From Chitinophaga sancti (GTDB taxonomy: Bacteria > Bacteroidota > Bacteroidia > Chitinophagales > Chitinophagaceae), in contig NZ_CP139972.1 of assembly GCF_034424315.1 (NCBI RefSeq), positions 3,162,001 through 3,226,000 on the forward strand: a stretch of DNA of 64,000 nucleotides, given 5' to 3'. Below are positions 34,420-44,015 of this stretch, piece by piece; position 1 is the first letter of the stretch; the number at the start of each line of letters is the position of its first letter. Both the position numbers and the translations under genes were made by a program. Below the pieces are notes generated by a model, which was not told where the DNA came from, did not search any database, and worked only from the letters and a program-made list of their open reading frames with translations.

Positions 34420-35796
34420 TTATACCTGTGCTATCTCAGCAATCAGTTGCTGCATCACAGCTTTCGCATCACCGAACAACATAGCCGTTTTGGGTCTGAA
34501 AAACAATTCATTTTCAATGCCTGCATACCCCGGCTTCATACTTCTTTTATTTACAATCACTGTTTTTGCATTTTCTACTTCCAGTATAGGCATGCCATAT
34601 ATAGGAGAGGCAGGGTCACTTTTTGCAGCAGGATTGACTACATCATTGGCACCTAATACCAATACGACATCAGTGTTATTAAATTGCGGATTCGCCTGCT
34701 CCATTTCCAGTAATTTCTCATAACGTACATCTGCTTCTGCCAATAACACATTCATATGCCCGGGCATTCTACCCGCTACCGGGTGAATGGCATATCTTAC
34801 TTCTACACCTTTACGTTCCAGCAATACTTCCAGCTCATGACAGGCATGTTGCGCCTGCGCCACTGCCAAACCATATCCCGGTACGATCATTACTTTATGT
34901 GCATAAGCTAATACAACGGCAGCATCTGATAGTCCGATTTCCCTGTAAGCACCTTGTTCTTTATTACTGCCAGGAGAAGTGCTGCCACCAAAGCTACCAA
35001 TCAATACATTCTTCAGGGACCGGTTCATCGCTTTGCACATTAATATCGTCAATATCGTGCCGGCAGAACCAACCAAAATACCTCCGGTTAACATCACAGG
35101 ATTATCATACAAGAAACCACCACAAGCCGCTGCCACACCAGTAAAGGAGTTCAATAATGAAATCACTACCGGCATATCTGCACCACCTATTGGCAATACA
35201 AAAAATACACCGTATAGCAGTGAGAGTGATAGTACTGCCGCCATACACCACACCATTGCAAGGGGTTGCACACCAATTACAAATGTAGCTATCGCTACTA
35301 TCACTACCAGTAGTAAAATATTGAAGATATGCTGTCCTTTAAAAGCGATGTCTCTGATCCTGCCATTGAGTTTTCCCCAGGCAATAACCGAGCCTGCGAA
35401 GGATACACTACCGATGATGAGGCCTGCAAAGATGATGAGTAAATGAAGACTTGCTGTAGCTGCGTTTACATGTTCAAATTCCACCACCGATATCAATGCG
35501 GCACAGGCGCCACCCATGCCATTGAAGAGGCTCACCATCTCGGGCATTGTAGTCATCTTCACTTTTTTTGCAGATACTAATCCGATTACGCCACCTATTA
35601 ATAATCCCCCTGCGATCCACCAGAAATTATGCAGGTGTTCACCATTGCGGGTGTACAGGAATATGGTACCCAGGATGGCGATAGACATCCCTCCTGCTGC
35701 TATCAGGTTGCCTTTGCGGGCAGTGCCGGGATGGCTCAGCATTTTCAGGCCGATAATAAATGTAACAGAGCCAATCAGGTAGATCAATGATAACAT
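34420..35796 (-). CDS. pntB: NAD(P)+ transhydrogenase beta subunit
   Basis: 458 residues. An N-terminal block of about eight membrane helices (domain II) is followed by the cytoplasmic NADP(H)-binding domain III with GYGLAVAQAQHACHEL, AIHPVAGRMPGHMNVLLAEADV and VLVLGANDVVNPAA. With PntAA and PntAB it forms the proton-pumping transhydrogenase that reduces NADP+ with NADH at the expense of the proton gradient. It is the last gene of the pntAA-pntAB-pntB operon. Confidence 0.95.
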   Translation of the reverse strand: MLSLIYLIGSVTFIIGLKMLSHPGTARKGNLIAAGGMSIAILGTIFLYTRNGEHLHNFWWIAGGLLIGGVIGLVSAKKVKMTTMPEMVSLFNGMGGACAALISVVEFEHVNAATASLHLLIIFAGLIIGSVSFAGSVIAWGKLNGRIRDIAFKGQHIFNILLLVVIVAIATFVIGVQPLAMVWCMAAVLSLSLLYGVFFVLPIGGADMPVVISLLNSFTGVAAACGGFLYDNPVMLTGGILVGSAGTILTILMCKAMNRSLKNVLIGSFGGSTSPGSNKEQGAYREIGLSDAAVVLAYAHKVMIVPGYGLAVAQAQHACHELEVLLERKGVEVRYAIHPVAGRMPGHMNVLLAEADVRYEKLLEMEQANPQFNNTDVVLVLGANDVVNPAAKSDPASPIYGMPILEVENAKTVIVNKRSMKPGYAGIENELFFRPKTAMLFGDAKAVMQQLIAEIAQV

Positions 35797-35842
35797 GGGC
35801 TTTTATTTTTCTTTGACTTCAATGATTTGGGGATGCAGGGGC

Positions 35843-36154
35843 TTACTTATTTTTCTTCGACTTGAACATTTCCAGCATACGATCTGTCACCACAAAACCA
35901 CCAACTACATTCAATGTTCCTAAGATGACTGCCAGAAACCCCAGGATCAGCGCGAGGTAGTTATCTTTTTCCGCCTCTCCCATTACGATAATAGCACCTA
36001 TTATCACCACACCATGAATGGCATTGGCACCACTCATTAATGGCGTATGCAATACGGATGGCACCCGGGAGATCACTTCGATGCCCAGGAAAACGGAGAG
36101 GATGACCACATAGGTCATCTCCATATGTTGTTCAAAAAACGAAAGGATGTCCAT
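35843..36154 (-). CDS. pntAB: NAD(P)+ transhydrogenase subunit alpha 2 (membrane part)
   Basis: 103 residues forming three to four membrane helices (YVVILSVFLGIEVISRVP, GVVIIGAIIVMGEA, LALILGFLAVILGTLNVVGGFVVTDRML). The motif SGANAIHGVVIIG is typical. It corresponds to the C-terminal membrane part of E. coli PntA, encoded here as a separate gene as in Rhodospirillum rubrum. Gap to pntAA is 7 bases. Confidence 0.93.
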   Translation of the reverse strand: MDILSFFEQHMEMTYVVILSVFLGIEVISRVPSVLHTPLMSGANAIHGVVIIGAIIVMGEAEKDNYLALILGFLAVILGTLNVVGGFVVTDRMLEMFKSKKNK

Positions 36155-36161
36155 TGTGCTG

Positions 36162-37277
36162 TTATTTTAATACTGCCTGCAGTCTTTCACTGATCACAGC
36201 GCCTTCGTGTGTAATACAGGCTCCTTTTATAATATCATCCTGCAGGTTGTTAAGGAAGTGACCATCTTTGATCAGTAGTTGCAGGAAATTAAATACATTT
36301 TTTGCATATAGTTTACTGGCATCGGCAGGCATGCTGGCTGCGAGATTGGAGTCACCGATAATGGTGATGCCATTGTGTAATACGGTTTGCTGGTCCTGTG
36401 TCAATGCAGTATTGCCACCTGTAGCTGCGGCAAGATCTACGATCACACTTCCAGGCCGCATACTGTTGATCATAGAGCTGCTTACAAGTAGTGGTGCGCG
36501 TTTTCCGGGAATCTGTGCGGTGGTAATAACGATGTCTGCTTTGGTGATACTGGCGGCGATCAGTTTTTCCTGTTCCTGTTTGTAATCAGCGGATTGTTCT
36601 ACGGCATACCCACCGGCATGCGAGGCATCGGCAGCGCCTTCTACAGAAATGAATTTAGCACCAAGGCTCATTACTTCTTCTCTCACTACAGGGCGGGTAT
36701 CGAATACTTCGACTACGCCTCCCAATCTGCGCGCAGTAGCAATGGCCTGTAAACCGGCTACCCCTGCACCTAATATCAATACCTTAGCAGGTGCAATACT
36801 CCCTGCTGCTGTCATTAACATAGGGAAATAACGGCCATACGAGGCGGCAGCTACCAATACAGCTTTATAACCGGCAATATTGGCCTGCGAGCTCAGTATA
36901 TCCATCGATTGTGCACGGGTGGTTCGGGGTATGTTATCCAGGCTGTAGGTGGTGAGATTTTTTGCAGCCCATTGCTGCATTAATCCGGGATGATGTAATG
37001 GTTGATATACACCGGTTAAGATAATGCCGGCCCGGAGTGACTGCCAATCTTCCGGAATTTGGATGCTGCATACCAGCTCAGATTGTTGCAGGATTTCGGT
37101 CCTGGGCCTGACAGCGGCCCCAGCCTCTATATAGGTATCATCGGCATAAAAAGCGGCGGCACCCGCATCTGGTTCTATCCAAACAGTTACGCCCTGTTTT
37201 CCCAGCTGCTTTACTATGTCCGGTACTAAAGAAACCCTTTTTTCTGGTAGCTGTTCTTTTAGAACCCCTATAATCAT
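36162..37277 (-). CDS. pntAA: NAD(P)+ transhydrogenase subunit alpha 1
   Basis: 371 residues, the soluble NAD(H)-binding domain I, related to alanine dehydrogenase. The N-terminal half begins GVLKEQLPEKRVSLVPD; the Rossmann half has LILGAGVAGLQAIATARRLGG and EVFDTRPVVREEVMSLGAKF. The PGKRAPLLV loop contacts NADP domain III. First gene of the operon; upstream lies a long hairpin (37351-37395) that ends the hem operon on the same strand. Confidence 0.94.
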   Translation of the reverse strand: MIIGVLKEQLPEKRVSLVPDIVKQLGKQGVTVWIEPDAGAAAFYADDTYIEAGAAVRPRTEILQQSELVCSIQIPEDWQSLRAGIILTGVYQPLHHPGLMQQWAAKNLTTYSLDNIPRTTRAQSMDILSSQANIAGYKAVLVAAASYGRYFPMLMTAAGSIAPAKVLILGAGVAGLQAIATARRLGGVVEVFDTRPVVREEVMSLGAKFISVEGAADASHAGGYAVEQSADYKQEQEKLIAASITKADIVITTAQIPGKRAPLLVSSSMINSMRPGSVIVDLAAATGGNTALTQDQQTVLHNGITIIGDSNLAASMPADASKLYAKNVFNFLQLLIKDGHFLNNLQDDIIKGACITHEGAVISERLQAVLK

Positions 37278-37350
37278 TCAGTGGAATTTATGTACTGAAT
37301 TTACGGTTCTTTTTGGCATTAAAAAAAATGCATTTTGTTTTTAAATAAAG

Positions 37351-37395
37351 CCGCCGTTTATCTCTAATGTCTTCGGCATCAGAGATAAACGGCGG
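37351..37395 (-). terminator. Long hairpin after hemG
   Basis: 15-bp perfect arms CCGCCGTTTATCTCT and AGAGATAAACGGCGG with a short inner ATG/CAT stem. On minus it is followed by CTTTATTT, a moderate T tract. Confidence 0.7.
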
Positions 37396-37398
37396 AGC

Positions 37399-37420
37399 GG
37401 CCAGGCCTGCAGCCAGCCTG
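37399..37420. repeat. REP-like GC-rich element, diverged copy
   Basis: CCAGGCCTGCAGCCAGCCTG shares the GGCCTGC.GCCAGC core of the copies at 11782 and 51365, between hemG and the hairpin. Confidence 0.35.
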
Positions 37421-37431
37421 AAAAAATTATA

Positions 37432-38772
37432 TTAAATGCGGTCAGCTATTGTCCTTGCACCTGCTATAATACCCGGAATTGAAACACCTGTTACATAATT
37501 CCCTGCTATTATAATGCCTGGGTATTGCTTTTCAAATATTCTTATTTTCCCCCTGGTCGCGGCAAATCCTACATTCAATTGCGGGATAGCTTTCTGCCAT
37601 TCACTGAATTGCTGTAATTCAGGAGGAGTCGTTAAGCCAAGCAGTTCCATGAACTCCTTTACTACAGTTAGCTGCAATTGCGTAGCTCCCATCTCATCAA
37701 ACAAGGACTCCTGCTGTGCACCACCTACAAATACAGTAAATAACACCTTCCCTTCCGGCGCCCTGGATGGGAACACCGCGGAATTACAAATCGCGCCAAG
37801 GAAATGTTTATTCTCTGCATGTGGTACCAGGAACCCAAAACCTTCCGGAATCTTATCCTTTGCTTCTTTTCCAAAACCCAGGTGCAATACCCCCATATGC
37901 GGGTAATGCAGGTCTCTTAATGCAGCAGACAAATCACAATCCAGGGTGGTAATGGCATTCGCTGTTGCATAAGAAGGTGTTGTAAAGATCACCTGCTTTG
38001 CATTCAGCATCTGCGTTTGTCCATTTTCTTCATACTGCACAATGTAATCTGCCGCACCTTTGGTCACACCTGTTACTTTAACACCCAGTTTAACAGGTGT
38101 AGTTAACAATGAAACCAGTCTTTCGGGCAATACCTGGTTGCCACCTTTGAAAGCAACGATCTTACGGCCGCCCATTTCGCCCTTACTCTTCATCATCCCT
38201 TTGGTCACACTACCATAGGTTTTCTCCCACTTTGGCAACATAGGCAATACTTCCTGTATCGATAATTTTTCAGGATTACCTGCATAAATACCTGAGAGCA
38301 CGGGTTCAAATACATATTCCATGATCTCCGTACCAAAACGGCGGGTCACAAAAGAAGATACAGATTCTTCCTGTATCGTTCTATTTGCTTTGCGGAAACT
38401 CTCTGTGAACAATCTCCACTTGGCTCCGCCACTTACATATTTCGAACTGATAATTTTCACCGGGTTTGGCGAAATACCATGTAACTGACCGTTTCTAACA
38501 AGAAAACGATTCTTGCTGGCAGCTGAGGCTTCCATCACGACATCTTTTAATCCGATCTCTGTGAGGAACGACAACGTATCCGGCGTAGCACCAATAGAGT
38601 TAGGTCCTGCATCCAGCTCATAGCCATCGATGTGCAATGAGCGGATCACGCCACCAGCCTTATCCCCTGCTTCCAGTATCTGATAAGGAATGCCTTTTTT
38701 CTGTAACTCGTAGGCGACAGTGAGCCCGGCAATGCCGGCGCCTACAATGATAACAGGTTGATGTGTATCCAT
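37432..38772 (-). CDS. hemG: Protoporphyrinogen oxidase (HemY type)
   Basis: 446 residues. An FAD-dependent amine-oxidase-like fold with the dinucleotide motif IIVGAGIAGLTVAYEL near the start, LDAGPNSIGATPDTL, SGIYAGNPEKLSI and the C-terminal IIAGNYVTGVSIPGIIAGA. It oxidises protoporphyrinogen IX to protoporphyrin IX with oxygen at the membrane surface (the HemY class, often also named hemG). It starts two bases after hemH and shares its promoter. With no coproheme decarboxylase (HemQ) nearby, the classical protoporphyrin route is indicated. Confidence 0.93.
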   Translation of the reverse strand: MDTHQPVIIVGAGIAGLTVAYELQKKGIPYQILEAGDKAGGVIRSLHIDGYELDAGPNSIGATPDTLSFLTEIGLKDVVMEASAASKNRFLVRNGQLHGISPNPVKIISSKYVSGGAKWRLFTESFRKANRTIQEESVSSFVTRRFGTEIMEYVFEPVLSGIYAGNPEKLSIQEVLPMLPKWEKTYGSVTKGMMKSKGEMGGRKIVAFKGGNQVLPERLVSLLTTPVKLGVKVTGVTKGAADYIVQYEENGQTQMLNAKQVIFTTPSYATANAITTLDCDLSAALRDLHYPHMGVLHLGFGKEAKDKIPEGFGFLVPHAENKHFLGAICNSAVFPSRAPEGKVLFTVFVGGAQQESLFDEMGATQLQLTVVKEFMELLGLTTPPELQQFSEWQKAIPQLNVGFAATRGKIRIFEKQYPGIIIAGNYVTGVSIPGIIAGARTIADRI

Positions 38773-38774
38773 GA

Positions 38775-39812
38775 TTAATTATTGGCTTGCAATGCCCCCA
38801 TCCACTTCACGATTGCCTGCACCCAAAGCGGGTGTATGTTCAAACAGGGGATCATAGTGAAACTATCTCCGCCGCTACTGATAAAAGAATGCTTTCCTTC
38901 CACCGCTATTTCTTCCAGCGTTTCGAGGCAATCGGATACGAAAGCCGGACATGCTACCAGCAGGCGCTTCACACCCTGCTTTGGCAACTCTTCTAATTGT
39001 GTGGCAGTGTAAGGCTTGAGCCATTCTTCCCTTCCAAGCCTGGATTGGAAAGATACACTCCACTTCTCCCGTGGAATTTTCAGTTTTTCTGCTACCAGTT
39101 CGGCAGTAATATGTACCTGATGACGATAACAAAAATCATGTGCAGGAGAGTCTACATGACAACAATCGGCTACCTTCAGGCAATGTTTGCCTGTGATATC
39201 ACCTTTGTGTATATGCCTTTCCGGTACGCCATGATAACTGAACAGCAGGTGATCAAAGTCCTTGGAAACATAAGGACGCATGCTCTCTGCCAGTGCATTG
39301 ATGTAATCAGGTTCTTTATAATAAGGAGGTACTACCGTGAGTTTAAACGGATACCTTTTCTTTTTATGTACACTTTTCGCATGCTCCACAGCCGTTTCAT
39401 AAGATGACATAGCATAGTGTGGATACAGCGGCAATAATACCACCTCTTTCAGGTTAGGGTTTTTCTTCAGTAAGTTTTCGTAAGCCGCTTCCTGAGAGGG
39501 ATTACCATAACGCATCGCTATTTCTACCGGCATATCCAGGTCGTGTGTAACTGCATTCTGCAATTGCTTTGTCAACACGATCAGGGGCGAGCCCTCCGGC
39601 CACCAGATAGACTGATATGCCTCAGCGGACTTCGGCGCGCGCCGGGGTACTATAATACCTTTGATCAGCAATAAACGGAACAGGTAAGGGTAATCGATCA
39701 CCCTTTTGTCCATCAGGAATTCATTTAAATATCGCTTCACATCAGGTACTGCAGTAGAATCCGGTGAACCAAGGTTCATCAGGATAATTCCTATATCAGA
39801 TTTAGCTTCCAT
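38775..39812 (-). CDS. hemH: Ferrochelatase
   Basis: 345 residues from the ATG at 39812, chosen because it lies 22 bases after a TACATTTG box and starts the family core GIILMNLGSPD; an ATG at 39917 would add 35 unconserved residues. It inserts Fe2+ into protoporphyrin IX. Motifs: LPLYPHYAMSSYETA, the catalytic His in LLFSYHGVPERH, and FVSDCLETLEEI. A segment of about 20 residues around HCLKVADCCHVDSPAHDFC carries four Cys and could bind a metal or Fe-S cluster. First gene of hemH-hemG, divergent from the seven-gene hem operon. Confidence 0.94.
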   Translation of the reverse strand: MEAKSDIGIILMNLGSPDSTAVPDVKRYLNEFLMDKRVIDYPYLFRLLLIKGIIVPRRAPKSAEAYQSIWWPEGSPLIVLTKQLQNAVTHDLDMPVEIAMRYGNPSQEAAYENLLKKNPNLKEVVLLPLYPHYAMSSYETAVEHAKSVHKKKRYPFKLTVVPPYYKEPDYINALAESMRPYVSKDFDHLLFSYHGVPERHIHKGDITGKHCLKVADCCHVDSPAHDFCYRHQVHITAELVAEKLKIPREKWSVSFQSRLGREEWLKPYTATQLEELPKQGVKRLLVACPAFVSDCLETLEEIAVEGKHSFISSGGDSFTMIPCLNIHPLWVQAIVKWMGALQANN

Positions 39813-39833
39813 TCGTCTCTTTAAAAATTGTTG

Positions 39834-39841
39834 CAAATGTA
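39834..39841 (-). promoter_or_regulatory. -7 box for hemH-hemG
   Basis: CAAATGTA on plus reads TACATTTG on minus, full consensus. Confidence 0.6.
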
Positions 39842-40101
39842 ATAGGTTTGATGCCCTGTTAATGTCATACAATTGTTGAAATAACGGGTAGTGACCGATT
39901 TTGGATTTCAAATCCACAAAAATAACCGGGATTGGCGGGCGGCCAGCTTTAAAACCAAAATCGACTTTTACCGACCGAAGTTCGCCTGATCAAAATTATT
40001 AAACAAACTGATAAAAATCATTTTTCTGCTATTACTGATCACCATCAGTGGAAATGACTAACTAATGACAGCATGAAGCCTGATGTTGCACTGTATGAAT
40101 G
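39842..40101. other. Divergent hem promoter region
   Basis: It holds a palindrome GGATTTCAAATCC (39903-39915), a REP-like element TTGGCGGGCGGCCAGCTTTA (39932-39951) and a hairpin ACTGAT-CACC-ATCAGT (40034-40049). No ORF of note. Any of these could be a control site for the two hem operons. Confidence 0.45.
39932..39951. repeat. REP-like element, copy 3
   Basis: TTGGCGGGCGGCCAGCTTTA, same GGCGGCCAGCTTTA tail as the copy at 51365. Confidence 0.5.
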
Positions 40102-40109
40102 TATTTTTG
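40102..40109 (+). promoter_or_regulatory. -7 box for the hemA operon
   Basis: TATTTTTG, full consensus, 22 bases before the hemA ATG. Confidence 0.55.
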
Positions 40110-40131
40110 CACCGGAAGCTTATAATAAACA

Positions 40132-41385
40132 ATGCAGGGTAGTCAATCAAAGGATATAGCCCATTATCATATAGTTGGTATCAACTATAAAAAGACAGAT
40201 GCAGCTATAAGGGGGTCGTTCGCAATCAGTCAGGCACAATACGGGCAACTGCTCGAGCAGGCAAAAACTGCGTACCTCGATGATGTGTTCGTACTCTCCA
40301 CTTGTAACAGAACAGAGATCTATGGCTTTGCTGAAGATCCACAACAACTGGTAGAAATGGTGTGTCGCCAGACAGAAGGCGATTGCAACCTCTTCAGCCA
40401 GCTTTCCTACGTTAAGTCAGGCGAAGAGGCCATCAAGCACCTGTACCAGGTAGGTACGGGCCTCGATTCTCAGATCCTGGGTGACTATGAAATAATAGGT
40501 CAGATCCGCAACGCGACAAGATTCGCAAAAACCAACGGATGCCTCGGCGGTTTCCAGGAGCGACTTGTAAACAGTGTGCTGCAGGTATCAAAACTAATCA
40601 AGAATGAAACCGCACTCAGTGCCGGTACCGTATCTGTTGCTTTTGCGGCTGTACGTATGCTGGAATACAAGGTGCCGGACATCCTCAATAAAAAGATCCT
40701 ACTGGTAGGTGTAGGTAAAATAGGCCGGAATACCATCAAGAATATGATGGATTACCTGGGCGTTGCAGATGTGACACTGGTAAACAGAACACTCGCTGTA
40801 GCCGAAGAATTTGCCAGTCAACATGGCCTTCGCTATGCCCCCTACGAAAACCTGAAGGAAGAACTGAACAGAGCCGATATTATCCTGGTAGCCTCCAATG
40901 CACCGGAACCTAATATCCTCAAACAACACTTTGAAAGCTCAGGTCCGAAACTGATTATCGACCTCTCCATTCCTTTCAATGTGGCTCCCGATGTAGTAGA
41001 ACACCCTCATATCTCTCTGGTAAACGTGGATGAGCTGTCCAAAATACAGGACGAAACATTGCAGATGCGGCAGCAGGAAGTACCAAAAGCACTTTCCATT
41101 ATCGAAGAGCATATGAATGAGTTCCTCTACTGGTACAAAATGCGTAAGCATGCCGTAGTACTCAAAGCCGTGAAAGATAAGCTGCAGGAAATTCACACCA
41201 AAGAAATTCAACAGCAGAAAAACGGCGCACAATATAAACTGGAAGATATGGAAGCTGTCTCGTCGCGTATCATCCAGAAAATGATCAACCTGATGGCTGG
41301 AAAGGTGCGCCGGGAAACAGATAAAAGTGATCAGTACATCTCCATGATCAATGATATTTTCGAGGCAGGAGTTAAGCAGGATTAA
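40132..41385 (+). CDS. hemA: Glutamyl-tRNA reductase
   Basis: 417 residues. It reduces Glu-tRNA to glutamate-1-semialdehyde with NADPH, the first committed step of the C5 route. The catalytic Cys58 lies in VLSTCNRTEIYG. LDSQILGDYEIIGQI marks the N-terminal domain, LVGVGKIGRNTIKNM the NADPH site, and the C-terminal helical dimerisation domain runs from about residue 310. It is usual in length. First gene of hemACDEFBL; hemL, which consumes its product, is the last gene. Confidence 0.96.
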   Translation: MQGSQSKDIAHYHIVGINYKKTDAAIRGSFAISQAQYGQLLEQAKTAYLDDVFVLSTCNRTEIYGFAEDPQQLVEMVCRQTEGDCNLFSQLSYVKSGEEAIKHLYQVGTGLDSQILGDYEIIGQIRNATRFAKTNGCLGGFQERLVNSVLQVSKLIKNETALSAGTVSVAFAAVRMLEYKVPDILNKKILLVGVGKIGRNTIKNMMDYLGVADVTLVNRTLAVAEEFASQHGLRYAPYENLKEELNRADIILVASNAPEPNILKQHFESSGPKLIIDLSIPFNVAPDVVEHPHISLVNVDELSKIQDETLQMRQQEVPKALSIIEEHMNEFLYWYKMRKHAVVLKAVKDKLQEIHTKEIQQQKNGAQYKLEDMEAVSSRIIQKMINLMAGKVRRETDKSDQYISMINDIFEAGVKQD

Positions 41386-41390
41386 TCATA

Positions 41391-42311
41391 ATGAGTAAAG
41401 AAATCAAGATCGGCACAAGGGAAAGCCAGCTCGCACTGTGGCAGGCTAATAAAGTTAAAGACCTCCTGGAAGCACAGGGATATACCGCTGTGCTGGTGCC
41501 CATAAAAAGCGAAGGCGATATAGACCTCGTCACTCCACTATATGAGATAGGCGTACAGGGTATATTTACCAAGAGCCTTGATATTGCACTGCTGAATGGA
41601 AAAATAGATATCGCCGTACATTCTCTCAAAGACGTTCCTACACAATTACCTACAGGTATTATACAAGGTGCAGTACTCGAAAGAGGCCCTGTCAAAGACC
41701 TGCTGGTATATAAAACTGATACTACTTTCCTTGAGCAGCCGGACTATATAGCGAATATCGCTACCAGTAGCGTACGCCGTAAAGCCCAATGGCTGCATAA
41801 ATTTCCCCTGCATCACCTGCATAACCTGCGTGGCAATGTGAATACACGCCTGCAAAAACTGGCGAATGAAAACTGGGATGGTGCCATCTTTGCAGCAGCA
41901 GGCCTGGAAAGGATCAACGTACGACCAGCTACTTCTGTAGAATTAGACTGGATGCTGCCTGCGCCTGCACAGGGAGCCGTCGTATCAGTATGCCGTGAGA
42001 ATGACGATTACTGCCGCCAGGCACTGGAAGCACTAAACGATATTCCTACCGCTCTTTGTACCAGGATAGAACGCGATTTCCTGCGTGCACTGATGGGTGG
42101 TTGTACCACGCCGATTAGTGCACATGCCACTATTAAAGATGGTAAAGTACATTTTAACGGTGAACTGTGCAGTCTGAATGGAGATAAACTGCTCAAAACA
42201 GCAGCCATCTCGCCTTTAGAAACTGCTGCAGAAATCGGGAACAACGCTGCTAAAACCATTCTTCAAAACGGGGGAGATGAAATTGTAGCACAAATAAAAA
42301 ATGCAAGGTAA
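41391..42311 (+). CDS. hemC: Porphobilinogen deaminase (hydroxymethylbilane synthase)
   Basis: 306 residues. It joins four porphobilinogens into hydroxymethylbilane using a dipyrromethane cofactor attached to Cys238 (MGGCTTPISAHA). Other motifs: IGTRESQLALWQ, VHSLKDVPT with the catalytic Asp, SVRRKAQ, RGNVNTRL and LPAPAQGA. It begins 5 bases after hemA and overlaps hemD by 11 bases, so the operon is tightly coupled. Confidence 0.96.
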   Translation: MSKEIKIGTRESQLALWQANKVKDLLEAQGYTAVLVPIKSEGDIDLVTPLYEIGVQGIFTKSLDIALLNGKIDIAVHSLKDVPTQLPTGIIQGAVLERGPVKDLLVYKTDTTFLEQPDYIANIATSSVRRKAQWLHKFPLHHLHNLRGNVNTRLQKLANENWDGAIFAAAGLERINVRPATSVELDWMLPAPAQGAVVSVCRENDDYCRQALEALNDIPTALCTRIERDFLRALMGGCTTPISAHATIKDGKVHFNGELCSLNGDKLLKTAAISPLETAAEIGNNAAKTILQNGGDEIVAQIKNAR

Positions 42312-42984
42312 TTACCGCATATTAAGTACCAAAGATCTGCCGGCACCATTGCTGGAATCGGCCGCCCAACAAGGCTTTGAGATCACTGTACAAGCATTTA
42401 TCCGGATACAGCCTGTTATCACCACTACATTAAAAGAAACAATCACTCAGCTACTTTCAACAGTTGAGACCTGTGTATTTACCAGTGCGCATGCGGTGAC
42501 CAGTATACAGGACTTTGCACAACCTGCACAAATATATTGCCTGGCAGGAGCCACGCTGGAAGCTGTGAACAAGGCCTTTCCAAAAGCCGCGATCCTGGCA
42601 ACTGCCCATGATGCAGCTGCTCTGGCAACAAAAATTGAACGCTCGTCTGTATTGTTTTTTTGTGGGAACCAGCGTCGTGATGAATTACCTGATCTTTTGA
42701 AACAACGTGGTATTTTATTAAAGGAAGTAGTGGTATATGAAACCATCGCTGTGGAAACAGCACTGCATACAGATTTTGATGGTATTCTCTTTTTTAGCCC
42801 CAGCGGCGTTCACAGCTACTTTGCTGCCAATAAAAAACCAGCTCACACCGTATGCTTTGCCATCGGCCACACCACCGCACAGGCATTGAAAACATATACC
42901 GGCACTATCGTTGTCAATCCCGGCAAACCATCTGCCGCTCAACTGATACAAACTGCAATAACTTATTTTAACATTCATAATTAA
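42301..42984 (+). CDS. hemD: Uroporphyrinogen-III synthase
   Basis: 227 residues. It cyclises hydroxymethylbilane to uroporphyrinogen III. The family diverges strongly in sequence; visible patterns are two alpha/beta domains with [51 protein letters not shown] and [12 protein letters not shown]. The gene order and the 11-base overlap with hemC support the call. Confidence 0.88.
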   Translation: MQGNYRILSTKDLPAPLLESAAQQGFEITVQAFIRIQPVITTTLKETITQLLSTVETCVFTSAHAVTSIQDFAQPAQIYCLAGATLEAVNKAFPKAAILATAHDAAALATKIERSSVLFFCGNQRRDELPDLLKQRGILLKEVVVYETIAVETALHTDFDGILFFSPSGVHSYFAANKKPAHTVCFAIGHTTAQALKTYTGTIVVNPGKPSAAQLIQTAITYFNIHN

Positions 42985-42989
42985 GACTA

Positions 42990-44015
42990 ATGAACGCTTT
43001 AAAGAATGACCTTTTACTGAGAGCTTTACGCGGAGAAAAGACGGAACGTACACCTGTATGGATGATGCGCCAGGCCGGCCGTTATCTCCCTGATTATATC
43101 AAGCTGCGGGAAAAATATTCCTTCTTTGAACGCTGTATGAAATCTGAACTGGCTACAGAAATCACTGTAATGCCTGTACACCAGGTGGGCGTAGATGCGG
43201 CCATTATCTTTTCCGATATTCTTGTAGTACCACAGGCCATGGGCCTGGAAGTACAGCTGATCGAAAAGACCGGCCCTGTTTTACCGGATCCTATCAGGAC
43301 GATCGAAGACATGAAGCGTGTATGTGTGCCTGATGTAAATGATAAACTGGGTTATGTATTCGATGCCCTGCGCATGACCAAACAGGCATTGGATGGTGCT
43401 GTACCTTTGATCGGTTTTGCCGGTGCTCCATGGACCCTGCTCTGCTACATGGTTCAGGGCCGTGGTTCCAAAACTTTCGATGGTGCCAAGCAATTCTGTT
43501 ATCAGCAACCTGCTGTAGCCCATCAGCTGCTGCAAATGATCACGGATACGACTATCATTTATCTGAAAGAACAGGTGAAAGCCGGTGCTGACCTGGTACA
43601 GATCTTTGATTCATGGGGTGGTATGCTGAGCCCCGAAGACTTTGAAATTTTCTCTCTCCAATATATGCGCCAGATCGTAGCTGCAATGAAAGATGTATGC
43701 CCTACCATTCTCTTTGCAAAAGGAGCCTGGTTTGCCCTGGAAGAAATGGCAGCAACCGGTGCCCATGGCCTCGGTATAGACTGGTGTATCAAACCTGAAC
43801 TGGCCAGGCAATTTGCTGGTCCGAACGTAACCTTGCAGGGTAATTTCGATCCTGCTAAATTACTGGCACCCATCCCGGAAATCGAAAAAGCCGTGAAGAA
43901 CATGCTGAAGAGTTTTGGTGGCCACAGGCACATTGCTAACCTGGGACATGGTATTCTGCCAAATGTTCCGGTAGACCACGCAAAAGCATTTGTTGAGACT
44001 GTAAAAGCGTACTAA
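42990..44015 (+). CDS. hemE: Uroporphyrinogen decarboxylase
   Basis: 341 residues, TIM barrel. It removes the four acetate carboxyls to give coproporphyrinogen III. The signature [17 protein letters not shown] is near residue 20, with [41 protein letters not shown] and [18 protein letters not shown]. Its stop codon and the hemF ATG share bases (TAATG). Confidence 0.97.
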   Translation: MNALKNDLLLRALRGEKTERTPVWMMRQAGRYLPDYIKLREKYSFFERCMKSELATEITVMPVHQVGVDAAIIFSDILVVPQAMGLEVQLIEKTGPVLPDPIRTIEDMKRVCVPDVNDKLGYVFDALRMTKQALDGAVPLIGFAGAPWTLLCYMVQGRGSKTFDGAKQFCYQQPAVAHQLLQMITDTTIIYLKEQVKAGADLVQIFDSWGGMLSPEDFEIFSLQYMRQIVAAMKDVCPTILFAKGAWFALEEMAATGAHGLGIDWCIKPELARQFAGPNVTLQGNFDPAKLLAPIPEIEKAVKNMLKSFGGHRHIANLGHGILPNVPVDHAKAFVETVKAY

